Shown: in pieces, positions 1 to 8,165 of the stretch
How positions within the stretch are numbered: the first letter of the stretch is position 1
How the letters are laid out: each line of letters starts with the position of its first letter
Source of the DNA: Candidatus Levyibacteriota bacterium
Lineage (GTDB): Bacteria > Patescibacteriota > Microgenomatia > Levybacterales > UBA12049
Length of the DNA stretch: 17,794 nucleotides
NCBI GenBank assembly: GCA_003173995.1
Contig: PRDT01000004.1
Location: 1 to 17,794, forward strand
Direction: 5' to 3'
Translations under genes and position numbers: made by a program
The notes under the pieces: generated by a model
The model's database searches: none
The model's input: only the letters and a program-made list of their open reading frames with translations
What the model was told of the DNA's origin: nothing

Positions 1-1034
1 CCACCGGCAAGTTTATCTAACCCACCCAATAATTGAGATTGTGAGACTCTGTCACCAACACCACTGTCCCACCACCAGTTAAAGGCGTCGTGTTTAGCTT
101 GCATAAGTGCATCTCCATGTTGCGCACGGTTGCGGAAGTCTGCCCAACCTTGATATAAGCCTTGGAATGCTTGTTCTCCATCGTGGCCAGCCTCAGCCAG
201 ATGTTGGATATATCTTTGAGCAAAATCTTGAGCAAGTCTGCGGAAAGGAGAATTTTCGCCAAATATCTTCTCATAATCCTTTTTCTTTACATCTCCAAAG
301 CCCCGCACAAAATATCGATACCACATAGAGTAAGGATTGAAGGAAAGAAAGCTATATTCGTGGAAGTCTCCCTCAAAAGTAATTCTCCATGGAGCGATGG
401 ATTCCCAGCTGACAGCAGCTTCTGCTTGATCGATAGTGAAATGAGGGACGCCTCGAGGGTCTGGATTATCCGGGGTAGGAGGTGTCACAACAATACCACT
501 GACAAATTCAGTACGAGGTACTCGCCCTTCTGTAATGGTTTGGCCGTGGGAAATAGCTTCAGGAGAGAGTTTGGGAAAATGGCCATCAGGTGCAGCCTGT
601 CTTTGCTGGTGTTCAACTACTGCAAGTTCATCCTGAAAAGCATTGACATGACCGCCAAACGTCTGATACGCCTCATCAAATGGTGTCCCTTCTAAGGGTG
701 TACTTATAAAATCTACATCAACAATCGTTGTCCTGGTCCTTTCTCGTCCTCTCCATCCTCGTCTTGTTGTTTGAGACCTGATAATATCTGGGTTGGCGGG
801 GTTGCGAAGGACTATTGTTCGATTCTCCCAATCAATTGAGGCAATTTCTGTGGGATGAGGGTCATCAAGTGGGCGAAGAAGTCTTGGTAGAATACCACCT
901 ACCATAATGGGCTGAATATCATGTCTCTCAGCAACCTGTTGAGTTATCCAGACTGCATCTAGTAGCCTATTCCTCCCAGGTGGGTTGAGGCGTTCTCTTC
1001 CTATTTTTTCACTAACCTCTGCTTGTGCAGACAT
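1..1034 (-). CDS. Unknown protein, partial at window edge; possible nucleotidyltransferase-like N-terminus
   Basis: An uninterrupted minus-strand frame runs from ATG at 1034 to the window edge, about 344 codons, with the C-terminus missing. Residues 40-55 read DIQPIMVGGILPRLLR and residues 104-110 read IVDVDFI. A Gly-Gly followed by Asp-x-Asp is the pattern of the Pol-beta-type nucleotidyltransferase fold, but the spacing (about 58 residues) is longer than usual, so the link is weak. The C-terminal half is rich in Trp, Tyr and Phe, including three consecutive Trp near the end. The start is chosen because a TTGACA/TACAAT promoter ends 12 nt upstream and no Shine-Dalgarno is visible. It is divergent from the recombinase gene at 1126. 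I do not recognise the family with certainty. Confidence 0.8.
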   Translation of the reverse strand, partial: MSAQAEVSEKIGRERLNPPGRNRLLDAVWITQQVAERHDIQPIMVGGILPRLLRPLDDPHPTEIASIDWENRTIVLRNPANPDIIRSQTTRRGWRGRERTRTTIVDVDFISTPLEGTPFDEAYQTFGGHVNAFQDELAVVEHQQRQAAPDGHFPKLSPEAISHGQTITEGRVPRTEFVSGIVVTPPTPDNPDPRGVPHFTIDQAEAAVSWESIAPWRITFEGDFHEYSFLSFNPYSMWYRYFVRGFGDVKKKDYEKIFGENSPFRRLAQDFAQRYIQHLAEAGHDGEQAFQGLYQGWADFRNRAQHGDALMQAKHDAFNWWWDSGVGDRVSQSQLLGGLDKLAG

Positions 1035-1046
1035 AAAGTAATTTGG

Positions 1047-1074
1047 ATTGTACTCCAGTTTTGGTAATTGTCAA
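1047..1074 (-). promoter_or_regulatory. Sigma70-type promoter of the leftmost gene
   Basis: On the minus strand, TTGACA (1074-1069), a 16-bp spacer and TACAAT (1052-1047). The -10 box ends 12 nt before the ATG at 1034, so the 5' leader would be only about 5 nt. The first 13 bases from the -35, TTGACAATTACCA, also occur in the promoter at 6671-6699. Confidence 0.65.
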
Positions 1075-1090
1075 TGAGAATAGGAAGCGC

Positions 1091-1119
1091 TTGTATTCGC
1101 GTCGCACATTCTTTATGAT
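1091..1119 (+). promoter_or_regulatory. Promoter of the tyrosine recombinase, leaderless geometry
   Basis: TTGTAT (1091-1096), a 17-bp spacer, TATGAT (1114-1119), then 6 nt to ATG at 1126. The expected transcription start falls on or beside the start codon, and no Shine-Dalgarno is visible. Confidence 0.6.
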
Positions 1120-1125
1120 AATCAT

Positions 1126-2067
1126 ATGTACACTACTCTACCAGCTCAAATTAATGATTTTTTAGACTATTTGTCTGTTGAAAAAAATGCCAGTAAGCTT
1201 ACCATTCGAGACTACAGGCACTATCTTGAGACCTTTGAGAAGTGGTACTCCTCTTCCCTACCGGGCAAGACAATGACTGACTTAGACTTAGCAACAGTCA
1301 GGAAATTCCGAGGCTTTTTGGCCAATAAAGTCGATGATAAAGGTATGACGCTCAAGCGCGTTACTCAGAATTACTATGTGATAGCCTTACGCTCCTTTCT
1401 TCGTTTTCTTATCAAAAATGACTATAACACACTTGAGCCATCCAAAATTGATCTTCCAAAGACAGAAAGTCGGAGTCTTAAATTCCTCGAGCGGGAGCAG
1501 GTGGAGCATCTGGTGACTGCTGTTGATACCTCTAAAGAAGAAGGTATTCGTGATAGAGCAATACTTGAGCTCCTCTTCTCCACTGGTCTTCGTGTCTCAG
1601 AGCTTTGTAAGCTCAATCACCAACAAGTGAATTTGGAAAGACGTGAGTTTGGGGTTATTGGTAAAGGAGGCAGAGCTCGTGTAGTCTTTATTTCAGATAG
1701 AGCTGCTGACTGGGTGGCCAGATATCTTGCAGAGCGAAAAGATAGCTATAAACCGCTTTTTATTCGCTATTCAGGTCCTGTGAATGAGGAAGATAATGGT
1801 GAAAAAATGAGACTTACGCCCCGGTCTATTGAGCGAATGGTGAAAAAATATGTAAGAGCAGCCAGGCTCCCTGTGGATGCCACTGTCCATACACTGAGAC
1901 ATTCTTTTGCAACAGATTTACTGACAAATGGGGCGGATTTGCGATCTGTTCAGGAAATGCTAGGACACAAAAATATTGCTACCACTCAGATATATACCCA
2001 TATTACGAATAAGCAGCTTCGAGATGTCCATAAGAATTTCCACAGTGGTAATAAAGATAAGGAATAA
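1126..2067 (+). CDS. xerD: Tyrosine recombinase, XerC/XerD type
   Basis: This 313-residue protein has the usual length and two-domain layout of Xer recombinases. The N-terminal SAM-like core-binding domain covers about residues 5-95 and the catalytic domain about 115-305. All six catalytic positions are visible: R156 (GLRVSEL), K180 (GKGGRAR), H255 and R258 (HTLRHSFA), H281 (LGHKN) and the nucleophile Y290 (IYTHI). Xer proteins resolve chromosome dimers at dif, and bacteria with a single Xer use one such protein. No attachment site, excisionase or phage gene lies beside it, so a housekeeping role is more likely than an integrase role, though sequence alone cannot exclude the latter. It is lysine-rich, unlike many of its unknown neighbours. 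XerC versus XerD cannot be settled here. Confidence 0.93.
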   Translation: MYTTLPAQINDFLDYLSVEKNASKLTIRDYRHYLETFEKWYSSSLPGKTMTDLDLATVRKFRGFLANKVDDKGMTLKRVTQNYYVIALRSFLRFLIKNDYNTLEPSKIDLPKTESRSLKFLEREQVEHLVTAVDTSKEEGIRDRAILELLFSTGLRVSELCKLNHQQVNLERREFGVIGKGGRARVVFISDRAADWVARYLAERKDSYKPLFIRYSGPVNEEDNGEKMRLTPRSIERMVKKYVRAARLPVDATVHTLRHSFATDLLTNGADLRSVQEMLGHKNIATTQIYTHITNKQLRDVHKNFHSGNKDKE

Positions 2068-2132
2068 TCCTTCCCTTCTCTGTAATCTTAGCTAGAATAA
2101 CTTTCTCCTGACATTTTTCTGACAAATCTGAC

Positions 2133-2160
2133 TTGACAATAACCAAAAGAGTGATATAGT
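2133..2160 (+). promoter_or_regulatory. Strong sigma70-type promoter, leaderless geometry
   Basis: TTGACA (2133-2138), a 16-bp spacer, TATAGT (2155-2160), then 8 nt to ATG at 2169. A start about 7 nt after the -10 puts the mRNA 5' end at or 1 nt before the ATG. Confidence 0.7.
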
Positions 2161-2168
2161 CTTGTTCT

Positions 2169-2633
2169 ATGGCCGTGATGATAGAAGTTGAACGAGATGA
2201 GGCAGCTGCTGAAACTGCTTCAGAACCCGTACGACGATATTATACTCCTGCACAATGGGCACAAGTTCGTGGTGAATTGAGAAGTTTACAAGCCCAGCAA
2301 GATGAGTCGTCTCCAAGACCGCTTGCTGAATTGATAGAAGATGCTGCGCAGGCAGTTAGTCCTCTTTCTCCAACTCATGACGGAACACCTCCTTGGGGAA
2401 CCTTTTTTGATTTTAGAGTCTGGAATCAAGTTGCTGCTGCACAAGATGCAGAGGCTGCGCGAGTAGCTGCAGAAAGAGCTGCTCTTGAGGCAAGACCTTT
2501 GAGGAGATTATTATATGTGGTCGCTTCCGCGGGAGAGTCAGCTCAATCGATTGGTCCAAGATTGCGCAGAGCTGCAAGTCGAGCGATTCCTGCTCTAGCT
2601 CCTCTTTTGGGTGGACAACGCCAAGCTGCTTAA
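2169..2633 (+). CDS. Unknown lysine-free, arginine- and alanine-rich protein
   Basis: A 154-residue protein with its own promoter directly upstream of the ATG. I recognise no family. It contains no lysine and no cysteine, but many arginines and alanines, which is unusual for an AT-leaning genome. The N-terminal half is predicted helical from composition (YYTPAQWAQVRGELRSLQAQ at 25-44). An Ala/Glu/Arg-rich segment at about 88-110 could be a coiled coil. The C-terminal 45 residues alternate hydrophobic residues with Arg pairs and look amphipathic, which might suit membrane or nucleic-acid contact. No signal peptide or clear membrane span is seen. It converges on the large gene ending at 2670, with only 36 nt between stop codons and no obvious terminator. 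Confidence 0.75.
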   Translation: MAVMIEVERDEAAAETASEPVRRYYTPAQWAQVRGELRSLQAQQDESSPRPLAELIEDAAQAVSPLSPTHDGTPPWGTFFDFRVWNQVAAAQDAEAARVAAERAALEARPLRRLLYVVASAGESAQSIGPRLRRAASRAIPALAPLLGGQRQAA

Positions 2634-2669
2634 TTTGTTGAAATCACCAATTTAGTTTTATCCCTGAGG

Positions 2670-5600
2670 TTATTTTGTGGCTGCAGCTTGTTCTCTAAAA
2701 AATCTTTCAAGTAATGCTGCATCTTCTAATTGTTGTCGACCTGTTGATGGTCCAGCTAGTCTTGAACGAGGTGCTAAATTATATGCTCTTTGTATTGTCG
2801 TTGTACCTCTTGCATCAGTTACTGGTGTCTCCGAATACCAGACTTCCCTACCGTCTATTTCTCCGATTACTGTATATGCTGGGCCTGTTGCGATGGGTTG
2901 TCTTTCAACTACGTGAGAACTCTCTGCGGGAATAACCCCATCCCAATACCCTGGTGCAAGGTAATGATTTTTGTCCCATCCTCCATCATCAGTTGCGGTT
3001 ACGCGTGAAACTGCTGCTGGTCTACTTAAAACAGGTACGGAAGTCGCTGCTAAAGGAGCATCGGCTACAAGGAGAGCTGCTGCTAATGAAGCAGGTTCTT
3101 CAGCTCTTAATACTGGTGCACGGCGCTGTAATCCTATTGGATGCCCACCGCGGAAAACTACGTCAAAACCATCTGGAGCTGCACCTGTTTCACCATCAAA
3201 TACCTGACCGAGTGCAGGTGCGCCTGAAAGATTGGCATCACTAGCAAAATTTGGGTAACGTGGTTCTTCCAGAGGAGCATCAGATGAAGGCCTTGTCGTA
3301 TCCAAAACAACATGTGTTCCGTCAGTAAATGCTGCAACATGGCTTTGAGTTCCTGCATCTGGATCGTGCATAACATCGACTCCCAAAAGTCTGACAGGTT
3401 GTGGTTGGTCCTCTGCTGGCCATTCAAAGTCATGGTCGTATGGTAAATCCGCCACTCTTGCAGCCAGATCATCTCTTCGTGATGCTGAAGCTTCTAAGAC
3501 TAATGATTCATCTTCAAACGCTGTTGCGTAGCGTTGGTCTTGTTCGGTAAGAGTCGGATCTGCTTCTATTTCTGTATATCCTGCCCAGTCACTAGCCTCT
3601 TCTATCTCGCGGCGCATATCTTCTCTCATATTGGAGAGTCGAATAAGAAGGTTAATAAGTTGAGGACCAATAACTTGTCCTTTTCGAGATAAGGTCGCAT
3701 CTCTATCTATTGTCAAGATGAGGCTTGCTAATTGCATTCGTGCTTCCATAGGAGTATTTACTCCAAAATATTCCATGAATGCTTCTGCGTGTTGTTGGCC
3801 AAAGCGGAGTAATTCGATAGCAGGTCCTGTTCGGAAAGCATCTGGATGGGAAGTTGGAATAGTTAATTCATGTTGCTCTGCTGCTATTGTTTCGAATGTC
3901 TCGCGAAATGAGGCTGATTCATCTTGTCGAGCTTGATCAGCCCGTGTTAATGCACTAATGACAAAATCTGCAGCAGAAGGACTTCCTTCTTCCAGTCCGC
4001 CTTCGTGCAGCGGCAATTGTGCCTCAAGATGAGTTAATGCTGAACGAATTTGAGGGCCGAAATTGTCCCTTTGTCCTTCAAGCTCAAAGATGCTTAGTAA
4101 ACCCCCTATTGCTTGCATTGCTTCTGCTCTGGTTAAGGTATGAGTGTGATCTGTTCCACTAATCCCAACTTCGATTTCTTGAGTTTGAAGATCTTGCTCG
4201 AGTGCTTCAACTATTTGTAATGCCATGCCGATTGCTCTGTTGACAGGATAGAGGCTGCTATCAAGTGGACTAAGAGATGCTCTTGTTTCACCTCTATTGA
4301 GTATAATATCTGGATTGATACGAAGAGCCCAAGCAAGGAGTTGTTCTGTTGGTCGAATAGCTTCAGGTGCGATAGCAATGTCATCGTATACTTCTCCACC
4401 AAAAAGTAATTCTTGTGGTCTTACTCCAATTAATGCTGCGAGTTGTTGTCTTTCTATTGGGTATAGTCCTAATAAAAGATCTCTCATCTGATTACTTTTT
4501 GCAACGACATTAGCAACAAGCGCTTGTGCAGAACTTTCTGCTACTTCAGGAAGGGCTCTCTCAGTGAAAAAAGATGGAAATTGATACCCACTCAAAAGTG
4601 CAAGATGTTCATTGGTTGTACTATCGCTTGGACCTTGTATTCTCAGACTTCTCAGTAGATGTTCTGGTGTAGTGCTCAATTCGTCTGCAAGAAATATCAT
4701 ATCGTCATGAAAAGCTTGTCTTGCTTCGCCTTGCAATGGTGAAGACTCACTCAGTAACACTTCTCCCATTCGGGCAAGGACTGCTAGTTTTGCGCCCTGA
4801 TAGGCATAATTATCTGCCAGAGAATCTGTCTCTGCTGGCTCCTCAAGGGTGTATTCTACTGCTCTATGCCCTGCCAGAAAGGCGAGTTGGGTCGAAATTG
4901 CAATAGCAGCACCTCTCACCAGAACATCATGTACCTCAACGTCTTCCTCTGTCAGATCAATCTCTAGTCGTGCTGCGTTAATAATTGCCATTTGGTCATT
5001 TCCTGCTTCTTCAAGTTCGTGGGGGGTAATAAGTTGTCGCGCAAGTACTTCCTGTTCTACTCTTAATAAGTCTGTCTTTATTCCTGGAAGTTCATCTAAA
5101 GCAAGAAATGCTTTTGCTTGAGAGACGAGTTCAAGTGCTCTGTCTCGAGTTTCTCCAAAAAGGAATGGTGCGCGAAGTATATTAGGAGTAAGAATTGCAA
5201 CATCCTCTACTCTTTCTGGAATTTGGTGGTCGGGTTCTATGACTACGGGTTCCCGGAATGAGCCAGGGGCTACTCCATCTCTTTCTGATAATGTTGGAAG
5301 CGAGGCTACAACATGCTCAGCATGAGCAGTGGCTTCTGTTACTTGTCTTTCCATTCGTCCTGGTGTTCGTTCCCAGAAAGCAGGGAGAGCCTGTCCTGGT
5401 CTGATAAGAAGAACACGCGTGAGATCTGCTTGTAATGCTGGTTGTCCCTCGGTCGCTGCAAATAATTCTCGTGCTTGACCAAGAAGTGCATGAGCTTCTT
5501 GTTGGGTCAAAGTATTTACTTCGTCGGTATTTGTCAGTCTTCCAGTTGCATAACCAGTAAAGGCAATAATTTCTCTTGTTGTCCAATCAGTATAATCTGT

Positions 5601-6056
5601 AAGTCCCAATCTTTCTCCAACAGCTGCATTTAGCTCTTGTAACAGCGCTGACTCCCCTTTCTCTTCATGTCCATCAACTGAATTTGGCTTACTATCACGA
5701 CGGAGCATACTTATTCTCCAAGCTGCCCATAGACCATCTTTGATCTGTACTGGTGAAAGGGTACCTATAGTTGGAGTTGCTTCGTGAAGTGTATCGGAAG
5801 TAGGAGGTGTGGGTAAGGAAGCTGCATCAGTTCTTAACAAAACTGAGCTGTCTGCTGCAGATGCTCGGGGTGGAGTATGGCCATTAGCTCTTGCGGCTCG
5901 TGCTGCGATCCATGAAGCAGGTGGTTCCATAGGTGTATCTCCATCATTCACGTCTCTTAATTTTGAGCCGTCCGTTGGCCATGGACCGGTCATCATTGGA
6001 GCGTTTTTTGCTGCTATTTGTGCGGGTGATAATTGTTCGCGACCTCGATCTGCCAT
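2670..6056 (-). CDS. Unknown very large, cysteine-free protein (1128 residues)
   Basis: The frame could open at 6086, but ATG at 6056 (MADRGREQLSPAQ) is preferred: a promoter lies at 6099-6071 and the upstream extension would run into its -10. I recognise no family. The first about 110 residues are Pro/Ser/Thr/Ala-rich and look disordered. Residues about 110-880 look mostly alpha-helical and acidic. The last about 250 residues contain short beta-hairpin-like units around Asp-Gly turns, such as AAFTDGTHVVLD and EIDGREVWYSE (near 1068-1076). No cysteine is present and lysine is very scarce (about a dozen) against abundant arginine. There is no signal peptide, membrane span, Walker motif or recognisable catalytic motif. 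It could be a structural, surface or secreted protein, but nothing proves this. It lies just downstream of the 184-residue gene, each with its own promoter. Confidence 0.85.
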   Translation of the reverse strand: MADRGREQLSPAQIAAKNAPMMTGPWPTDGSKLRDVNDGDTPMEPPASWIAARAARANGHTPPRASAADSSVLLRTDAASLPTPPTSDTLHEATPTIGTLSPVQIKDGLWAAWRISMLRRDSKPNSVDGHEEKGESALLQELNAAVGERLGLTDYTDWTTREIIAFTGYATGRLTNTDEVNTLTQQEAHALLGQARELFAATEGQPALQADLTRVLLIRPGQALPAFWERTPGRMERQVTEATAHAEHVVASLPTLSERDGVAPGSFREPVVIEPDHQIPERVEDVAILTPNILRAPFLFGETRDRALELVSQAKAFLALDELPGIKTDLLRVEQEVLARQLITPHELEEAGNDQMAIINAARLEIDLTEEDVEVHDVLVRGAAIAISTQLAFLAGHRAVEYTLEEPAETDSLADNYAYQGAKLAVLARMGEVLLSESSPLQGEARQAFHDDMIFLADELSTTPEHLLRSLRIQGPSDSTTNEHLALLSGYQFPSFFTERALPEVAESSAQALVANVVAKSNQMRDLLLGLYPIERQQLAALIGVRPQELLFGGEVYDDIAIAPEAIRPTEQLLAWALRINPDIILNRGETRASLSPLDSSLYPVNRAIGMALQIVEALEQDLQTQEIEVGISGTDHTHTLTRAEAMQAIGGLLSIFELEGQRDNFGPQIRSALTHLEAQLPLHEGGLEEGSPSAADFVISALTRADQARQDESASFRETFETIAAEQHELTIPTSHPDAFRTGPAIELLRFGQQHAEAFMEYFGVNTPMEARMQLASLILTIDRDATLSRKGQVIGPQLINLLIRLSNMREDMRREIEEASDWAGYTEIEADPTLTEQDQRYATAFEDESLVLEASASRRDDLAARVADLPYDHDFEWPAEDQPQPVRLLGVDVMHDPDAGTQSHVAAFTDGTHVVLDTTRPSSDAPLEEPRYPNFASDANLSGAPALGQVFDGETGAAPDGFDVVFRGGHPIGLQRRAPVLRAEEPASLAAALLVADAPLAATSVPVLSRPAAVSRVTATDDGGWDKNHYLAPGYWDGVIPAESSHVVERQPIATGPAYTVIGEIDGREVWYSETPVTDARGTTTIQRAYNLAPRSRLAGPSTGRQQLEDAALLERFFREQAAATK

Positions 6057-6070
6057 ATTGTAAGAAATCA

Positions 6071-6099
6071 ATAATACTATAGGCACCTGAGGCTGTCAA
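6071..6099 (-). promoter_or_regulatory. Promoter of the 1128-residue protein gene
   Basis: Minus strand: TTGACA (6099-6094), a 17-bp spacer and TATTAT (6076-6071), with ATG 14 nt further on. The predicted leader is about 7-8 nt and has no Shine-Dalgarno. It overlaps the short gap after the stop codon of the upstream gene at 6106. Confidence 0.6.
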
Positions 6100-6105
6100 G
6101 AAGTA

Positions 6106-6660
6106 TTACTTTGGCTGAGGAATGTGTTGGGCTCTATTATCGAAAGCCTGGGTGCCAAGGTCACCTGCTAAGGGCAAAAATGGCTTAATATCTATATGGT
6201 GTTCTTCTGCTTGAATGCGTGTCTCAACCGCCATTGTAATTCCTGCAAGCGTACGGGCTGCTGCTTCTCCCGTTCGGAGTACTCTTCTTGCCATATTTCC
6301 TGCTCCTGTAAGTCCAGCCTCCCACCATTTTGCATCTGCTGGGGCGGATTCTTGTAGTGCATCAGGTAATGTTTGCTGCAAATATGCTGCTGCAGCTAAA
6401 TTGATAACTAAATCATAATATTTGGGGTCAAGGTCATGAATTCTTTCTTCCAGTGGACTACCTTCTCGTTTAAATTCTTCTCTCACATGGTGAAGTGCAC
6501 TTTCTCTTTGTCTTTCAACAAGAACACCTGCTACTGCTATTCCTGCAGCGGCTCCTATTTCAAATAATGTTCCCCAATTAACTCGTTCGTGTTGTGGATA
6601 TACAGGTACTACTGCCCTCTCGCGTGGAATCTCCTGCTCGTCTCTTTCGTCATTTGCCAT
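6106..6660 (-). CDS. Unknown 184-residue protein with one weak hydrophobic segment
   Basis: The frame is open from 6699, but ATG at 6660 (MANDERDEQE) is chosen because a consensus promoter occupies 6699-6671, so the longer form would start inside the -35. I recognise no family. A Gly/Ala/Val-rich stretch at residues 31-48 (TLFEIGAAAGIAVAGVLV) may be a membrane span or a buried helix. Residues 82-98 and 118-145 are also alanine-rich helices. It has five lysines and no cysteine. It is followed after 49 nt by the 1128-residue gene on the same strand, suggesting a related function, although that gene has its own promoter. It diverges from the gene at 6772. Confidence 0.75.
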   Translation of the reverse strand: MANDERDEQEIPRERAVVPVYPQHERVNWGTLFEIGAAAGIAVAGVLVERQRESALHHVREEFKREGSPLEERIHDLDPKYYDLVINLAAAAYLQQTLPDALQESAPADAKWWEAGLTGAGNMARRVLRTGEAAARTLAGITMAVETRIQAEEHHIDIKPFLPLAGDLGTQAFDNRAQHIPQPK

Positions 6661-6670
6661 ATCTGGCTGG

Positions 6671-6699
6671 AGTATAGATCTGGTAATGGTAATTGTCAA
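6671..6699 (-). promoter_or_regulatory. Consensus promoter of the 184-residue protein gene
   Basis: Minus strand: TTGACA (6699-6694), a 17-bp spacer and TATACT (6676-6671), then 10 nt to ATG at 6660. No Shine-Dalgarno is present. It shares TTGACAATTACCA with the promoter at 1047-1074. Confidence 0.65.
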
Positions 6700-6771
6700 G
6701 ATGATCTCTTACGGCTTTCTTACCCTTTATTTATCTTTCCTTGGCCTCTCATTTTTATGCTTATTTCACAT

Positions 6772-7431
6772 ATGGCAACTGAGGCACATGAGCCCGTTGA
6801 ATCAGCCTTTGGTACTATTGGTGGATGGAGAAAAATTACTGATTCAGGTGAGCTTGCTGCATTAGCAGCGGTAGATAGACAGGAGAGTCGACGAAGGCGA
6901 GGAGGAGACTTTTCAGAATGGGGACCTAGCTATGGATGGGCAGAAGTGCAAAATGGTGTTGAAAGTATTGGTGATGAGGGTCAAAATGCAGAAAGGGTGA
7001 CTCGAGTTCTCTCTTTCTTGGAATTATATGGAGACTATCAAGCTCCAGCAGCTCCAGCAATAGGTGACAGCTCTCCCTTTGAACAATTTGTCCCGGCAAG
7101 TCATCGTGAGGTCTCGTATTATACACCACCTGAACCTGATATCAGTGAGTGGATGACAGAAATTCTACCTGTGGTAACCGCTCCAGAATCTTTTCCAGAT
7201 CGTTTAAAAAGGTGGAGGCAAACTACTCGCGATTGGCTCGTGACAGAACGTATACTTTGGAAAGAAGATTTAACTTTGTCTTGGAATCAATTGAAGCGCT
7301 CTCTTACAGCGCTTACTGCTCGTCTTTCGGCTGCACTGAAAAAATCCAAAACTGAAATACCTCTTATTTTTGAGAGTGATGAACACGGAAGATTGATACC
7401 TCTTTTCCCTGATGGCATACCAGAAGATTAG
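6772..7431 (+). CDS. Unknown 219-residue protein
   Basis: An upstream ATG at 6589 would give 280 residues, but that extension would be antisense to the divergent gene and its promoter. ATG at 6772 (MATEAHEPVESAFG) is therefore preferred, with a possible -10 (TATGCT, 6756-6761) 10 nt upstream and only a poor -35. I recognise no family. The N-terminal 60 residues are charged with an Arg run (SRRRRGGDFSEW). The middle (about 90-135) is Pro-rich and probably flexible. The C-terminal 80 residues are amphipathic and basic (SFPDRLKRWRQTTRDWLVTE), followed by a helix ending in an acidic tail. The stop overlaps the stop of the convergent SIMPL gene by 3 nt. Confidence 0.7.
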   Translation: MATEAHEPVESAFGTIGGWRKITDSGELAALAAVDRQESRRRRGGDFSEWGPSYGWAEVQNGVESIGDEGQNAERVTRVLSFLELYGDYQAPAAPAIGDSSPFEQFVPASHREVSYYTPPEPDISEWMTEILPVVTAPESFPDRLKRWRQTTRDWLVTERILWKEDLTLSWNQLKRSLTALTARLSAALKKSKTEIPLIFESDEHGRLIPLFPDGIPED

Positions 7432-8162
7432 TATGTCTCGTAAGAAAGCGTTACGGAAGTATTAATGGTATTTTCTCCTGGAGTGACATTAGTAGGGGTT
7501 GTGTCTAGAGCTCCTGCTGCTTTCTCAAGTGCCATTGGGCGAATAATTGGCAGAGGACTTCCCGACTCTTCCACATCTACAACTCTCCCCAAGTGAATAC
7601 CTGCAGCTCTTGCAAGACTTTCTGCTTTGGCTTTGGCATTGGCAACAGCTTCCTGACGAGCCTGGTCTTCTAATTTTTGCTGTGTCTTCTCATCAAAACC
7701 AAAATTTACTTGTCCGACAACATTTGCGCCACTTGCTGTAATTGCATCGAGCGCTTGATTGACCTTATCAAGTGGACTTACTTTTACCTCTACACTCTGT
7801 GTGACAGTATAACCACTAATTTGTGAGCCTCCGGGTTGGTAATTTGGACTGACAGAATAATTTGTTGTCTTAATATCTTTGTCAGAGATATCCAACTTTT
7901 TCATACTATCCATAACTTTTTGAATAGTACTATTTGTGCCTTCTTGTGCGTCTGCCACAATGCCAGCATTTTTCGTCACTGCAAATGAGATGGTGGCCAT
8001 ATTTGGAATTGCTGCTACCTTCCCTTCTCCTGTTGCCTGAAATTGAGTAGTCTTAGTGGTCTGGATACTATTGACGAAGAATGGAATAGGACCAGCAAAT
8101 TTCGTGTAGAGAAAAAGTGCGACAAAAAAGACAATGATACTAATAACAGGCTTTGATAACAT
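7428..8162 (-). CDS. SIMPL (DUF541) domain protein, membrane-anchored
   Basis: A 244-residue protein with a hydrophobic N-terminal anchor at about residues 4-20 (KPVISIIVFFVALFLYT), then a SIMPL/DUF541 domain from about 38 to the end. Family-typical features include the early strand with GEGKVAAIPNMATISFAV, a central segment with DKDIKTTNYSVSPNYQ, the AVANAKAKAESLARAAG helix, and the C-terminal beta strand ending SVTLSYETY. The family includes E. coli YggE and Brucella BP26, extracytoplasmic oligomeric proteins tied to stress resistance but without a settled biochemical function. The ATG lies 3 nt after the stop of the RmlC-like gene, so the two are almost certainly cotranscribed and perhaps translationally coupled. 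Confidence 0.88.
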   Translation of the reverse strand: MLSKPVISIIVFFVALFLYTKFAGPIPFFVNSIQTTKTTQFQATGEGKVAAIPNMATISFAVTKNAGIVADAQEGTNSTIQKVMDSMKKLDISDKDIKTTNYSVSPNYQPGGSQISGYTVTQSVEVKVSPLDKVNQALDAITASGANVVGQVNFGFDEKTQQKLEDQARQEAVANAKAKAESLARAAGIHLGRVVDVEESGSPLPIIRPMALEKAAGALDTTPTNVTPGENTINTSVTLSYETY

Positions 8163-8165
8163 AAC

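Noticed and set aside
162..695. A 177-codon plus-strand ORF near the left edge.
   Set aside because: It is antisense to a longer uninterrupted minus-strand frame that has a consensus promoter and more protein-like composition.
1126..2067. Tyrosine recombinase as the integrase of a mobile element.
   Set aside because: Length and motifs fit housekeeping Xer proteins, and I see no attachment-site repeats, tRNA gene or phage/plasmid genes next to it.
2068..2132. AAGGA-ATAA-TCCTT at the end of the recombinase gene as a terminator.
   Set aside because: The stem is only 5 bp, overlaps the stop codon and has no T-run.
6589..6771. A 61-residue hydrophobic N-terminal extension of the gene at 6772, which would look like membrane segments.
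   Set aside because: It is antisense to the start and promoter of the divergent gene at 6660, and the composition changes abruptly at the internal Met.
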